64,000 bases of DNA from Anaerobaca sp035448545 (GTDB taxonomy: Bacteria; Planctomycetota; Phycisphaerae; Sedimentisphaerales; Anaerobacaceae), in contig DAOTJE010000019.1 in assembly GCA_035448545.1 (NCBI GenBank), positions 1 to 64,000 on the forward strand. Reading direction: 5' to 3'. The notes beneath the pieces are model-generated. The model was not told the origin of the DNA. It saw only the letters and a program-made list of their open reading frames with translations, and made no database searches. Both the position numbers and the translations under genes were made by a program. Of the stretch, positions 9,106-16,778 are shown one piece after another. The first letter of the stretch is position 1. Each line of letters begins with the position of its first letter.

Positions 9106-9552
9106 ATGCAGATGAGCCATGCCCGACGAAGAAACCGGCTCTGTTACATCCTCGCGCTTGGGGTGACGATTGCGGTCGGCCTGTTTTCGCGCTCGTCCGC
9201 CGCGGACCACCTGCCGGGGCTCGTGCGAACCTATGCCGGCGATACCCTCTGGGCCCTGGCGGTCTTCCTGGCCCTCGGCCTGGTCTTGCCCAGGGCCGGC
9301 ACGATGCGACTGGCCATCTGCGCCGCGACGATCTCTTACGGTGTCGAATTGAGCCAGCTTTATCGGGCGCCGTGGATCGATGCGCTGCGGCGTACGATCC
9401 CCGGCGCCCTCCTGCTGGGTTTTGGGTTCCAGTGGAGCGACCTGATCTGCTACAGCGTCGGCATCCTGCTCGGCGCAGCAGCCGAATCCGCGACGGCCCA
9501 GAGGGCTTCCACGACGGCACCTCAATCCGCCCGATCGCCACAGCCGCCTTGA
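9106..9552 (+). CDS. DUF2809-family small membrane protein
   Basis: Predicted 148 residues with four hydrophobic segments (about 12-28, 42-62, 66-84 and 105-125) and the conserved-looking YGVELSQLYRAPWID and LGFGFQWSDLICYSVG motifs of DUF2809 proteins. The ATG lies 2 bases after the sulfatase stop, so the two are likely co-transcribed. DUF2809 proteins are integral membrane proteins of unknown function. The C-terminal ~25 residues are Ala/Ser/Thr-rich and look disordered. Confidence 0.8.
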   Translation: MQMSHARRRNRLCYILALGVTIAVGLFSRSSAADHLPGLVRTYAGDTLWALAVFLALGLVLPRAGTMRLAICAATISYGVELSQLYRAPWIDALRRTIPGALLLGFGFQWSDLICYSVGILLGAAAESATAQRASTTAPQSARSPQPP

Positions 9553-9926
9553 AAACAGATCGAGCAAGAAAACCAAAAAGGGCCAAGGGCTTGCGGGAAG
9601 GAGGAAAATCCCAATAGAGGCATCCGCAGACCCCCGGCCATTTCGCAGGCGTCCGCCAGGACACCAATGTGGATACGAAAAGACCGTCAGAAGCGGAAAA
9701 TTTCTTTCCTTGCCGACGGCTTCCCGAACGCGATGTGGCGGCGATAATGGCCCCATTCCGCCTCGGCAGCCTTCCTAAACCTCGTTTTTGGCCCAATAAT
9801 GAGGTTTCTGGCACTCCGCCAAAGCACAAATAGCCCAGAGTCTCCCGACCGTCGGTGCGTCGAGAGTATGGAAAAGAATTCGCTGGTCCGGGGATTTTCC
9901 TTGTGGCGTCGGAGGGGACATGGTGT

Positions 9927-10014
9927 TATGATGTTTTTGAGTAGTGGATTTTGCCTCTAAGCCCCCGCATAGTCTCGCTTCCTCTCCCTCATCAAATTGC
10001 GGGGGCTCTTTTTT
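9927..10014 (+). ncRNA. Candidate short terminated transcript (sRNA or leader)
   Basis: TATGAT (9927-9932) could be a -10 element, with TTGTGG at 9901-9906 as a poor -35 at 20-base spacing. About 30 bases later a GCCCCCGCA/TGCGGGGGC hairpin ends in TCTTTTTT. The unit would give a transcript of roughly 75 bases with no long reading frame. The promoter part is weak; the terminator part is good. Confidence 0.35.
9961..10014 (+). terminator. Rho-independent terminator
   Basis: A 9-bp inverted repeat, GCCCCCGCA (9961-9969) and TGCGGGGGC (9998-10006), is followed at once by TC and six T residues. The 28-base loop is longer than usual. It could end the sulfatase operon or a short independent RNA. 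Confidence 0.55.
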
Positions 10015-10222
10015 GCACCCAAAGAGGGCTTCTCCCCTGCGTACCAGTGGAACCCGCTGCCCCAAGGGGCCCATTCCGGGCGTCCCAGACGGTTCGCGGC
10101 ACGCAGGCGGGGGCGAGGGACACCAAAATACGTAGTTTCCCCAATTGACCACGGCGACGCATAACCTATGGTTTGGACAGGAGAAGGGAGCCCATGTGGA
10201 ACTTGGGCGAAGGAGTAGCGGC

Positions 10223-10315
10223 ATGATCGTGAATCGGGTGGAGCTGGTGATCACGGCGTTGGTTCTGATCATCGGCGTGATCCTCATGCTGAGCTTCCTG
10301 CTCTCAGGGACATAG
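10223..10315 (+). CDS. Small single-pass membrane protein (30 residues)
   Basis: The ATG at 10223 follows GAAGGAG at a spacing of about 7 and opens a 30-codon frame that ends TAG. The product has a polar start (MIVNRVE), one strongly hydrophobic helix of about 20 residues rich in Leu, Ile and Val, and a short tail. That pattern is typical of a small membrane protein, not chance DNA in a GC-rich genome. It stands alone between the candidate small RNA and the oxidoreductase gene. Function unknown. Confidence 0.55.
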   Translation: MIVNRVELVITALVLIIGVILMLSFLLSGT

Positions 10316-10611
10316 CGGCCTTGGGCGCCCCGGCGGACAGTCCGGTTCGCATCTTCCCTTCCGATCAGCCATATCTCAAAGTCAGCCGTCAGACACCCGG
10401 TATGCGCATCTGGCTGCCCCTGCGAGGCCACGGTGGTGCATGAGCATCCTCTGTAATCTTCACATCGCCTCGCCCACAGTCCCGCGCGCCGAGAAGAGGA
10501 CTCGTAACCTCGGCCCAGAGATGCTATGTTATGCGCGCTGCGTCGGGCGTTGCGACTCGGCAGGGGCGCGGTCAGCGGGCGGAACGAAAGAAGACATAGA
10601 GGATACTCTTC
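10316..10611. other. Intergenic leader upstream of the oxidoreductase gene
   Basis: About 300 bases with no supported gene. TATGTT near 10529 could be a weak -10 element for the downstream operon, but no good -35 partner is visible. Confidence 0.35.
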
Positions 10612-12024
10612 ATGACAACGAGAAGATTCGATTCCAGCAGCAGACGGAGATCCATGACGCGTCGCGACGTGCCGGGCGCCGCCGCGACGGCAGCCGCCTT
10701 CACAGTGGTCCCCCGCCATGTCCTGGGCGGCGCAGGTAACACGGCCCCCAGCGAGAAGGTCAACGTCGCCATCATCGGCGCCGGCGGCCAGGGCATCGTC
10801 AACATGAAGCAACTGTTCAACGAGCCCAACGCCCGCGTCGTGTCCCTGTGCGACGTCAATGACGAAAGCGACTACAGCATGTTCTATTACGGGGATACCG
10901 CGGGGCGCAAGCCGGCTCTCGCACTGGTCCGCCGGCAGTACGGCGCGCCTTGTCCGACGTATCGCGACTACAATGAAATGCTGGACAAGGAAGACATCGA
11001 TGCGGTGCTGCTGGCAACGCCCGATCATTCACACGCCGTCATTTCGCTGGCCGTGATCGCCAAGGGCAAGCACCTCTACTGTGAGAAACCGTTGTGCCGG
11101 ACCGTGTATGAGACGCGCGTCGTGACCGAGGCCGCCCGCAAAGCCGGTATCGCCACCCAGCTCGGCAACTTCGGACATTCCAGCGAGGACATCCGACTGA
11201 CCTGCGAATGGATCTGGGACGGCGCGATCGGCGAGGTGCATGACGTCTATGCGTGGACCAGCACCGGCGCCAACCGCTGGACGTCGCTGAAAGAACGCCC
11301 GAAGGAGACACCTCCGGTGCCGGCCGGCTTCGACTGGGACCGATGGCTCGAACCGGTGCCGCCGAGGCCATACCATCCCGACTATGCGCCGGTCCGCTGG
11401 CGGGCCTGGTGGCAGTTCGGCTCGGGAACGATCGGCGATTTCGCCTGTCACCACCTCGATCCGGCCTTCTGGGCGCTGAAGATCGACCAGTGCGAACGGT
11501 TCAGCGTCGAGGCCAGCTCGTGCGGCGTGACCGAGGAGACGTGCCCGTCCGCGTCGCTGATTTACTTCGACGTCCCGGCCCGCGCGGGCATGGGTCCGGT
11601 GCGTATCACCTGGTACGAAGGCGGCGTGATGCCCCCGCTTCCGGCCGAGCTGGAGGCGGGCCGCAGCCTCGGCGAACATGGCATCCTCTTCGTCGGCACC
11701 AAAGGCTCCATCCTCGGCGAAGGCTGGGGCCGGTCGCCGCGCATCATTCCCGAATCGAAGATGCAGGCGTACAAGCGGCCGCCCCGGACTCTGCCCCGTG
11801 TCACGGGTCATCACAGCAACTGGCTCGACGCCTGCCGGGGCAAGGCCAGGACAACCACGCACTTTGACTACGCTGGCCCGCTGACGGAATTCGTGCTGAT
11901 GGGCAATGTGGCGCTGCGGGCGGGCCGCAAGCTCGACTTCGACTGGAAGAAGATGAACGTCACGAACGCGCCCGAGGCCAACGCGTTCATTCAGCCCGGC
12001 TACCGCCAGGGGTGGACCATCTGA
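10612..12024 (+). CDS. Tat-exported Gfo/Idh/MocA-family oxidoreductase
   Basis: Predicted 470 residues. The N-terminus carries an arginine-rich Tat-type leader (SRRRSMTRRDVPGAAATAA) as in many planctomycete paralogues. The Rossmann NAD(P)-binding motif VAIIGAGGQG follows at about 46-55, and EKPLCR near 155 is the family EKP motif that carries the catalytic-site lysine. HHLDPAFWAL lies in the C-terminal domain. Members oxidise or reduce sugars and cyclitols; the substrate cannot be assigned. AGAGGAT precedes the ATG. It overlaps or abuts the carbon-nitrogen hydrolase gene, suggesting an operon. Confidence 0.9.
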   Translation: MTTRRFDSSSRRRSMTRRDVPGAAATAAAFTVVPRHVLGGAGNTAPSEKVNVAIIGAGGQGIVNMKQLFNEPNARVVSLCDVNDESDYSMFYYGDTAGRKPALALVRRQYGAPCPTYRDYNEMLDKEDIDAVLLATPDHSHAVISLAVIAKGKHLYCEKPLCRTVYETRVVTEAARKAGIATQLGNFGHSSEDIRLTCEWIWDGAIGEVHDVYAWTSTGANRWTSLKERPKETPPVPAGFDWDRWLEPVPPRPYHPDYAPVRWRAWWQFGSGTIGDFACHHLDPAFWALKIDQCERFSVEASSCGVTEETCPSASLIYFDVPARAGMGPVRITWYEGGVMPPLPAELEAGRSLGEHGILFVGTKGSILGEGWGRSPRIIPESKMQAYKRPPRTLPRVTGHHSNWLDACRGKARTTTHFDYAGPLTEFVLMGNVALRAGRKLDFDWKKMNVTNAPEANAFIQPGYRQGWTI

Positions 12025-12035
12025 AGGGAACCACC

Positions 12036-12794
12036 ATGCCGAAGGTACGAGTCGCCATGTGCCAGACCGTCTGCCTCGACGGGGATCGAAAAGGCAATCT
12101 CGCCCGCGCTGAGCGGGCGGTAGCCAAGGCGGCGGCGGGCAAGGCCGAGATCGCGTGTCTGCCCGAGATGGCAATCTACGGCTGGGTCAACCCCGACGCG
12201 CACGAGAGGGCCCACCCGATCCCGGGGGACGACTCCGAGCGCCTCTGCGAGATGGCGAAGAGATACGGCGTCTTTCTCTGCGCGGGCCTGGCGGAAAAGG
12301 ACGGCGAGCACCTGCACGACAGCGCGCTTCTGATCGACTGCCGCGGGCGAATCCTGTCGAAGCACCGCAAGATCAACATTCTGACAGAGCTGATGACGCC
12401 TCCCTACACGCCGGGTCGGGACGTCACAATCACGGAGACGAAGTTCGGCAGGATCGGCCTGCTGATCTGCGCCGACACGCACAGCGCCGAGATCCTCACG
12501 AGCATGCGGGAGTTGCATCCCAAGCTCGTGATCGTTCCCTACGGCTACGCGGCACGCGAGGAATCCTGGCCTGAGCACGGTAAGGCTCTGGAGGAGGTCG
12601 TCGCCACCGCCGCCAGGACGATCGGCGCGCCGGTGGTCGGCACGAACCTGATCGGACAGATCACGCACGGCCCCTGGACCGGTATGACCTACGCCGGCCA
12701 CAGCGTCGCCGCCGACAAAACCGGCAAGATCGTCGCTGTCGCCAGAGACTTCGACCCCGACGTCAGGATCGTCACTCTGACTCTCGACGAATAG
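12036..12794 (+). CDS. Carbon-nitrogen hydrolase (nitrilase superfamily)
   Basis: Predicted 252 residues. The catalytic triad is visible: Glu44 in CLPEM, Lys112 in KHRKIN and Cys145 in LLICAD. These enzymes cleave amides, carbamoyl groups or nitriles. The ATG at 12036 is preferred because GAAGGGA lies just upstream. An in-frame ATG at 12012 would overlap the end of the preceding oxidoreductase gene. No signal peptide is seen, so the enzyme should be cytoplasmic. The exact substrate is unknown. Confidence 0.85.
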   Translation: MPKVRVAMCQTVCLDGDRKGNLARAERAVAKAAAGKAEIACLPEMAIYGWVNPDAHERAHPIPGDDSERLCEMAKRYGVFLCAGLAEKDGEHLHDSALLIDCRGRILSKHRKINILTELMTPPYTPGRDVTITETKFGRIGLLICADTHSAEILTSMRELHPKLVIVPYGYAAREESWPEHGKALEEVVATAARTIGAPVVGTNLIGQITHGPWTGMTYAGHSVAADKTGKIVAVARDFDPDVRIVTLTLDE

Positions 12795-12837
12795 AGACAG
12801 CTGCAGCCGATCCCGGCACGCCGGGACGCGAGAGAGA

Positions 12838-13161
12838 TTGCGAATGAGTCTGCGGATGCGAACTTGTTGTTCCGTCCCCGCCACGCTGAAGACGCCGCAC
12901 TTCGACCTGACCGGCCGCTATGGCTTCTTCTGGTGGACCAACAACGCCCGAGCCGATGGCACGCGGCCGTGGCCTGCGGCGCCGCCCCAAACGTTTGCCG
13001 CGCACGGCGCCGGTCGCAATTTCATCTTCGTGATTCCCGAATGGCGTCTGGTCCTGGTGCGTCTGTCCCCGGAACCGCCCAGCGACGCAGCCGCGGGCAC
13101 CGTGAGCGAAGCCGTCTGGAACCAGTTCTTCGCCCACCTCCAACTCTCCCTCACGCAATGA
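12838..13161 (+). pseudogene. C-terminal remnant of a serine hydrolase (beta-lactamase-like)
   Basis: The frame encodes GRYGFFWWTNN followed by an HGAGRNFIFVIPEWRLVLVRL block, which is the C-terminal end of class C beta-lactamase-like hydrolases; HGAG occupies the place of the KTG/HxG box. The SxxK and YxN portions are absent upstream, and the first ~20 codons do not look like the family. A short translated fragment is possible, but the gene appears to be a truncated remnant left after a deletion downstream of the carbon-nitrogen hydrolase gene. Confidence 0.55.
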
Positions 13162-13412
13162 CACGTTTGCGTTGGCGCGCCGTATCGACCCCCGTTCGCC
13201 ACGTCTGCCACAGTGGCAGTTACACATCAACCAGCGCCGAGGGATGACCCAAGCGTATCTTTCTATCAGAGGCAGGGTTACGAACTGTAGTAGTGCGTTG
13301 GTACATCTTTTGCACCTCTGTGTATGACGACGGCGCAAACCGCAGACGCCGGCGTTCGTAGACAAGAACAGAACGATGCGGATGCAAACCGTTTTGCCAA
13401 AGGACCATAGAC

Positions 13413-14243
13413 ATGTACAGGATGTGGAACAACTTCAAGACGACGCTGCTATTGTCGGGCCTGATGGGCTTGTGTCTGGCGGTGGGCTACCTCGTCGGCG
13501 GGCGAGCGGCGCTATTGCCGGCGTTCGCAATCGGGGCGGGCATGAACCTCCTGGCCTATTTCTTCAGTGACAAGATTGCATTGGCGACGATGCGGGCCAT
13601 AGAGATCGGTCCCGACGACGATCCGGCGCTCTGGCAGATCGTCCGGACGCTGGCGGGCCGCGCGGGTTTGCCCATGCCCAGGGTCTATATCTCGCCGGCG
13701 CCGGCGCCGAACGCGTTCGCCACGGGCCGCAACCCGAAGCACAGCGCCGTCTGCGTCACCCAAGGTCTGCGGCAGATGCTTTCTCGCGACGAGCTCGAAG
13801 GCGTCATCGCGCACGAACTGTCGCACATCCAACACCGAGACATTCTCATCAGCACAATCGCCGCGGTGATCGCCGGCGCCATATCGTGGCTGACCTATCT
13901 GGTCTTCTGGGGCGACAGCGACCGGAGGTCCAATCCGCTGGTGGCTCTGGTCCTGATGATCCTCGCGCCCCTGGCAGCGGCGCTGCTTCAGATGGCAATC
14001 AGCCGCAGCCGCGAGTTCGAGGCGGACCGTCGCGGCGCTGAGCTGGTCGGCAGCGGACGCGGCCTGGCCCAGGCGCTTCAGAAGCTCGACGCGATGAGCC
14101 GGCGCATTCCCCTGCGCGTGCCCGACGCCCAGAGCAACATGTTCATCGTTGCGCCGCTCACGGGCAGCGACATGGCCAAGCTGTTCATGACGCATCCGCC
14201 CACGAACGATCGCATCGAACGGTTGCTTCGGATGGGCCGCTGA
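13413..14243 (+). CDS. htpX: HtpX-like M48 membrane zinc metalloprotease
   Basis: Predicted 276 residues, close to the usual HtpX length. There are two N-terminal hydrophobic segments (about 10-28 and 33-52), the zinc motif HELSH at 134-138, two more membrane segments (about 146-165 and 178-195), and SREFEADRRGAEL, which supplies the third metal ligand. HtpX proteases degrade misfolded membrane proteins at the cytoplasmic face. AAAGGA precedes the ATG. The gene converges on a DUF1080 gene. Confidence 0.9.
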   Translation: MYRMWNNFKTTLLLSGLMGLCLAVGYLVGGRAALLPAFAIGAGMNLLAYFFSDKIALATMRAIEIGPDDDPALWQIVRTLAGRAGLPMPRVYISPAPAPNAFATGRNPKHSAVCVTQGLRQMLSRDELEGVIAHELSHIQHRDILISTIAAVIAGAISWLTYLVFWGDSDRRSNPLVALVLMILAPLAAALLQMAISRSREFEADRRGAELVGSGRGLAQALQKLDAMSRRIPLRVPDAQSNMFIVAPLTGSDMAKLFMTHPPTNDRIERLLRMGR

Positions 14244-14256
14244 CCGGAGGCGCATC

Positions 14257-14272
14257 CTCACGGGACCGTGAG
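14257..14272. terminator. Short palindrome between convergent genes
   Basis: CTCACGG and CCGTGAG form a 7-bp inverted repeat separated by two bases in the 42-base gap between htpX and the DUF1080 gene. No T-run is present, so it is only a possible terminator. Confidence 0.25.
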
Positions 14273-14285
14273 CAGGCAGCGATTC

Positions 14286-15302
14286 TCACTTCACGACCGG
14301 GGTCAGGACAATATTGCGGTACTTGATGCCGGTATGATCGCCCTGGAGGTAGATGGGGCCGGGCTTGAATTCGTCGGACCATAGCGCCCCACCGGTGCAG
14401 CCCAGCAGCGGCTCGTTGTCGATGATCGTCGTGCCGTTGAGCTTGACGGTCACGTGGCGATCCACAAGCGTGATGTCCATCGTCTGCCACTGGCCGGCGG
14501 GCTTCTCGGCGTTGACGCGAGGCGTGATCCGGCTGTAGATGGCGCCCATGTTGTGCGAATCGAGCGGCTGCCCGAAGCTGTCGGTGACCTGGACTTCGTA
14601 GATGCCGCGCAGGTAGACCCCGCTGTTTTCGCGCCGGCCTACGTTCACTTCGAGCTTGAGATTGAAATCCTCGAACAGCGCCTTGGTGCGAAGGTTACCG
14701 TACGAAATGTGGCGTTCGCCCTCCTTCTGAGCGGGATTATTGACAAGAACGCCGTCAACAATCGACCAACCGTTGGTCTGGCCCGGATGGGTCAGCTCCC
14801 AGCCGTCGAGGCTGGTCCCATCAAATAAGGGGATCGGCTGGCCGAATTTCACCTTGGCCAGGTCCGGCCTGGCCGGCAGATCGGGGATTCGCTTGCCCGT
14901 GAACTCCCGTTGATCGAGACCGATGCCGTTTCGATGAGGCTGCATTTGTGTCAGTTGCATGCTGTCGCCGTAAACCTTCGCGACGAGAACCTCGGGGAAT
15001 GTCTGCGTGCGAACCACCTTGCCCGAGGCATCCTTGCGGTCCACCTTCTGAAGACGAACCACATACAGACTGTCTTCGATCAGGAAGACGCTGTCGACCG
15101 GGACGACGCTGCCGCCGCCCCAGAGGACACTGGCGTCGAGGTATCCATCCTCCTGCGTGACACCGAGCCAGCCGGCACCCCCACCGGGAATGGTCAGAGC
15201 CCAGCGCCCGATGTACGGATCGGCCTCGCCGGCACCCGAAATGGAAACGTCACCGAACAACAGGATCAGAGAGGTCAACACAAAACAAGTGCCTTTGCCC
15301 AT
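14286..15302 (-). CDS. Secreted DUF1080 (3-keto-disaccharide hydrolase-type) protein
   Basis: Predicted 338 residues starting at the ATG at 15302, which follows AAAGGTGA at good spacing. A GTG 9 bases earlier is possible. Residues 1-24 form a signal peptide. The middle (25-145) is a lipocalin-like or beta-rich region. From about 155 a DUF1080 domain follows: PLFDGTSLDGWE, NSGVYLRGIYEVQV and GQWQTMDITLVDRHVTVKLNG. DUF1080 proteins form concanavalin-like beta sandwiches, and some hydrolyse 3-keto-glycosides. Catalysis here is not shown. Confidence 0.85.
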   Translation of the reverse strand: MGKGTCFVLTSLILLFGDVSISGAGEADPYIGRWALTIPGGGAGWLGVTQEDGYLDASVLWGGGSVVPVDSVFLIEDSLYVVRLQKVDRKDASGKVVRTQTFPEVLVAKVYGDSMQLTQMQPHRNGIGLDQREFTGKRIPDLPARPDLAKVKFGQPIPLFDGTSLDGWELTHPGQTNGWSIVDGVLVNNPAQKEGERHISYGNLRTKALFEDFNLKLEVNVGRRENSGVYLRGIYEVQVTDSFGQPLDSHNMGAIYSRITPRVNAEKPAGQWQTMDITLVDRHVTVKLNGTTIIDNEPLLGCTGGALWSDEFKPGPIYLQGDHTGIKYRNIVLTPVVK

Positions 15303-15458
15303 GAGAGTCACCTTTCATCATAATTGAGCATGCTGAGGGTGGGCCTGCGGCCCAGGTATTATGAACGGCGCCGATTCTAACGCGAAACCGGGCCGCCTTC
15401 AACAGAAGTTCGAAAGATGAAGTCTGCAGTGCGGGACCGTCTTTGTCCCCAATTTCTG

Positions 15459-15487
15459 TTGATCGGGCCGCGTCGTCACGATAGAAT
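15459..15487 (+). promoter_or_regulatory. Predicted sigma70-type promoter
   Basis: TTGATC (15459-15464) and TAGAAT (15482-15487) are separated by 17 bases and lie about 30 bases upstream of the start codon at 15518, with AAGGAG in between. Confidence 0.5.
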
Positions 15488-15517
15488 CCCTACAAAGACC
15501 GGTGCAAGGAGTGGACT

Positions 15518-16075
15518 ATGTCGAAAAGCAAGTCGATCACGCTGCGTATCGATGAAGAATGGTACAAGGACCTGTCGGCGTTGGCGGGGACCTATGGGGT
15601 TTCGGCGGAAGAAGTCGTTCGTCAGTCGCTGCCCGATGTCGCCGTGACGCGTTTGTTCTTCCAGTGCAAGGACTACCTAGGCGAGATGCAGTGGGACGAG
15701 GTGGCCAATGTCGGACGCGCGGCGATCCGCGATCATCTGAGGGCCAAGTACATGGAGGGACTCTCGGCGCATGTGGCGCGGCTCGGTGTGAGCCTGGAGC
15801 ATCCGACCGGCGCAGAAGTCGAGGCGGCCAAGAAGCGGGCGCTCGACGAACTGAGGGCCGACACGGACCATCCGCTGGACTGCCAGATCGCCCGCGCCGA
15901 GGAAGACTCGGTCTATCTGGGCTACCTGTACGAAGCGTGGAAGAAGGCCCAGGCCGGCGATCCGGAGTACACCATTTCTCAGGTCGATGTCTTCCCGAAT
16001 ACCAGCACGCGGGACGCCGCCGCCAAACCGCCCCAGAAAACCTGGGCCGTCCTCAAGTCCGGCCGTATCGTCTGA
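15518..16075 (+). CDS. Hypothetical protein with N-terminal ribbon-helix-helix-like segment
   Basis: Predicted 185 residues. The first ~45 residues (KSITLRIDEEWYKDLSALAGTYGVSAEEVVRQSL) follow the ribbon-helix-helix pattern: a short beta strand, then two helices, as in CopG/MetJ-type DNA-binding proteins. The rest is helical and charged, without a known domain. AAGGAG sits 6 bases before the ATG, and a sigma70-like promoter lies upstream. It may be a DNA-binding regulator; no toxin gene is adjacent, so an antitoxin role is not supported. Confidence 0.7.
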   Translation: MSKSKSITLRIDEEWYKDLSALAGTYGVSAEEVVRQSLPDVAVTRLFFQCKDYLGEMQWDEVANVGRAAIRDHLRAKYMEGLSAHVARLGVSLEHPTGAEVEAAKKRALDELRADTDHPLDCQIARAEEDSVYLGYLYEAWKKAQAGDPEYTISQVDVFPNTSTRDAAAKPPQKTWAVLKSGRIV

Positions 16076-16241
16076 CCCCCATCTCCCAACGCTCCGTTGG
16101 CGACATCGGATCCCCCAACCCAGGCGACGTCGTCTGCCGAGTTTTCTGGCATTCTTCCGCGTTTTTTCGCGCACTTTTGTGGGGGTCGTCTCATCTGTAT
16201 GATGTCGTCGACGAACAGAGGCCTCTACAGGTGATCGAGCG

Positions 16242-16778
16242 GTGCAAGGGAACGCGGAAAACGAAATCGTGGAGGCAGCCCGCCGGGGTGACGCGCAGTC
16301 CTTCGGGATGCTGTACACGCGGCACTACGTGTCAATGGTCTGGCTGGCTTATTCGGTCCTCCTGGACCGGACACTGGCCGAAGACGCAGCCCAGCAGGCC
16401 TTCGTCAAGGCCTGCGAGAAGCTGCCCGGCCTGAAACGTGCGGACCGATTCGTTCCCTGGCTGGCACAAATCTGCCGGAACGAAGCCCATCAGCTCCTTC
16501 GCAATCGCAAGCGGGCACAATCCGCGATGCCGATCGATGCTGATGACAAGGCCGCCCCTGTATCGGAAGACCTCGACCTGGGTTTGGTCAAGGCGGCGGT
16601 CGACCGACTGGCCCCGATGTATCGCGAGATCATCGTGCTGCACTACTACCAGCGGATGGACTACCGGCAGATCGCCGCGACCCTGGGCATCGCCGGCCAT
16701 ACCGTGCGAGGCAGGCTCTTTCGAGCCCGCAGGAAGATCGAACAGACACTCAGACGAAACGGGTTTCCCCAGAGGTGA
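16242..16778 (+). CDS. ECF-type RNA polymerase sigma factor
   Basis: Predicted 178 residues from a GTG start (AGGTGA about 8 bases upstream). Region 2 is visible at about 20-85 (ARRGDAQSFGMLYTRHY, AEDAAQQAFVKACEKL, FVPWLAQICRNEAHQLLRNRKR) and region 4 at about 115-170 (VDRLAPMYREIIVLHYYQRMDYRQIAATLGI with the helix-turn-helix, then VRGRLFRARRKIEQTL). Its stop overlaps the start of the next gene, a membrane protein likely to act as its anti-sigma partner. The cognate promoter is unknown. Confidence 0.93.
   Translation: MQGNAENEIVEAARRGDAQSFGMLYTRHYVSMVWLAYSVLLDRTLAEDAAQQAFVKACEKLPGLKRADRFVPWLAQICRNEAHQLLRNRKRAQSAMPIDADDKAAPVSEDLDLGLVKAAVDRLAPMYREIIVLHYYQRMDYRQIAATLGIAGHTVRGRLFRARRKIEQTLRRNGFPQR

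Larger units (their letters stand above)
9553..10222. other. Long intergenic region with a candidate small-RNA unit
   Basis: No convincing gene lies here. The notable parts are a TATGAT box at 9927-9932, a hairpin followed by a T-run at 9961-10014, and the word CCAAAATACGTAGTT at 10123-10137. A weaker inverted repeat (AAACCTC/GAGGTTT) sits at 9777-9807. Confidence 0.5.
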
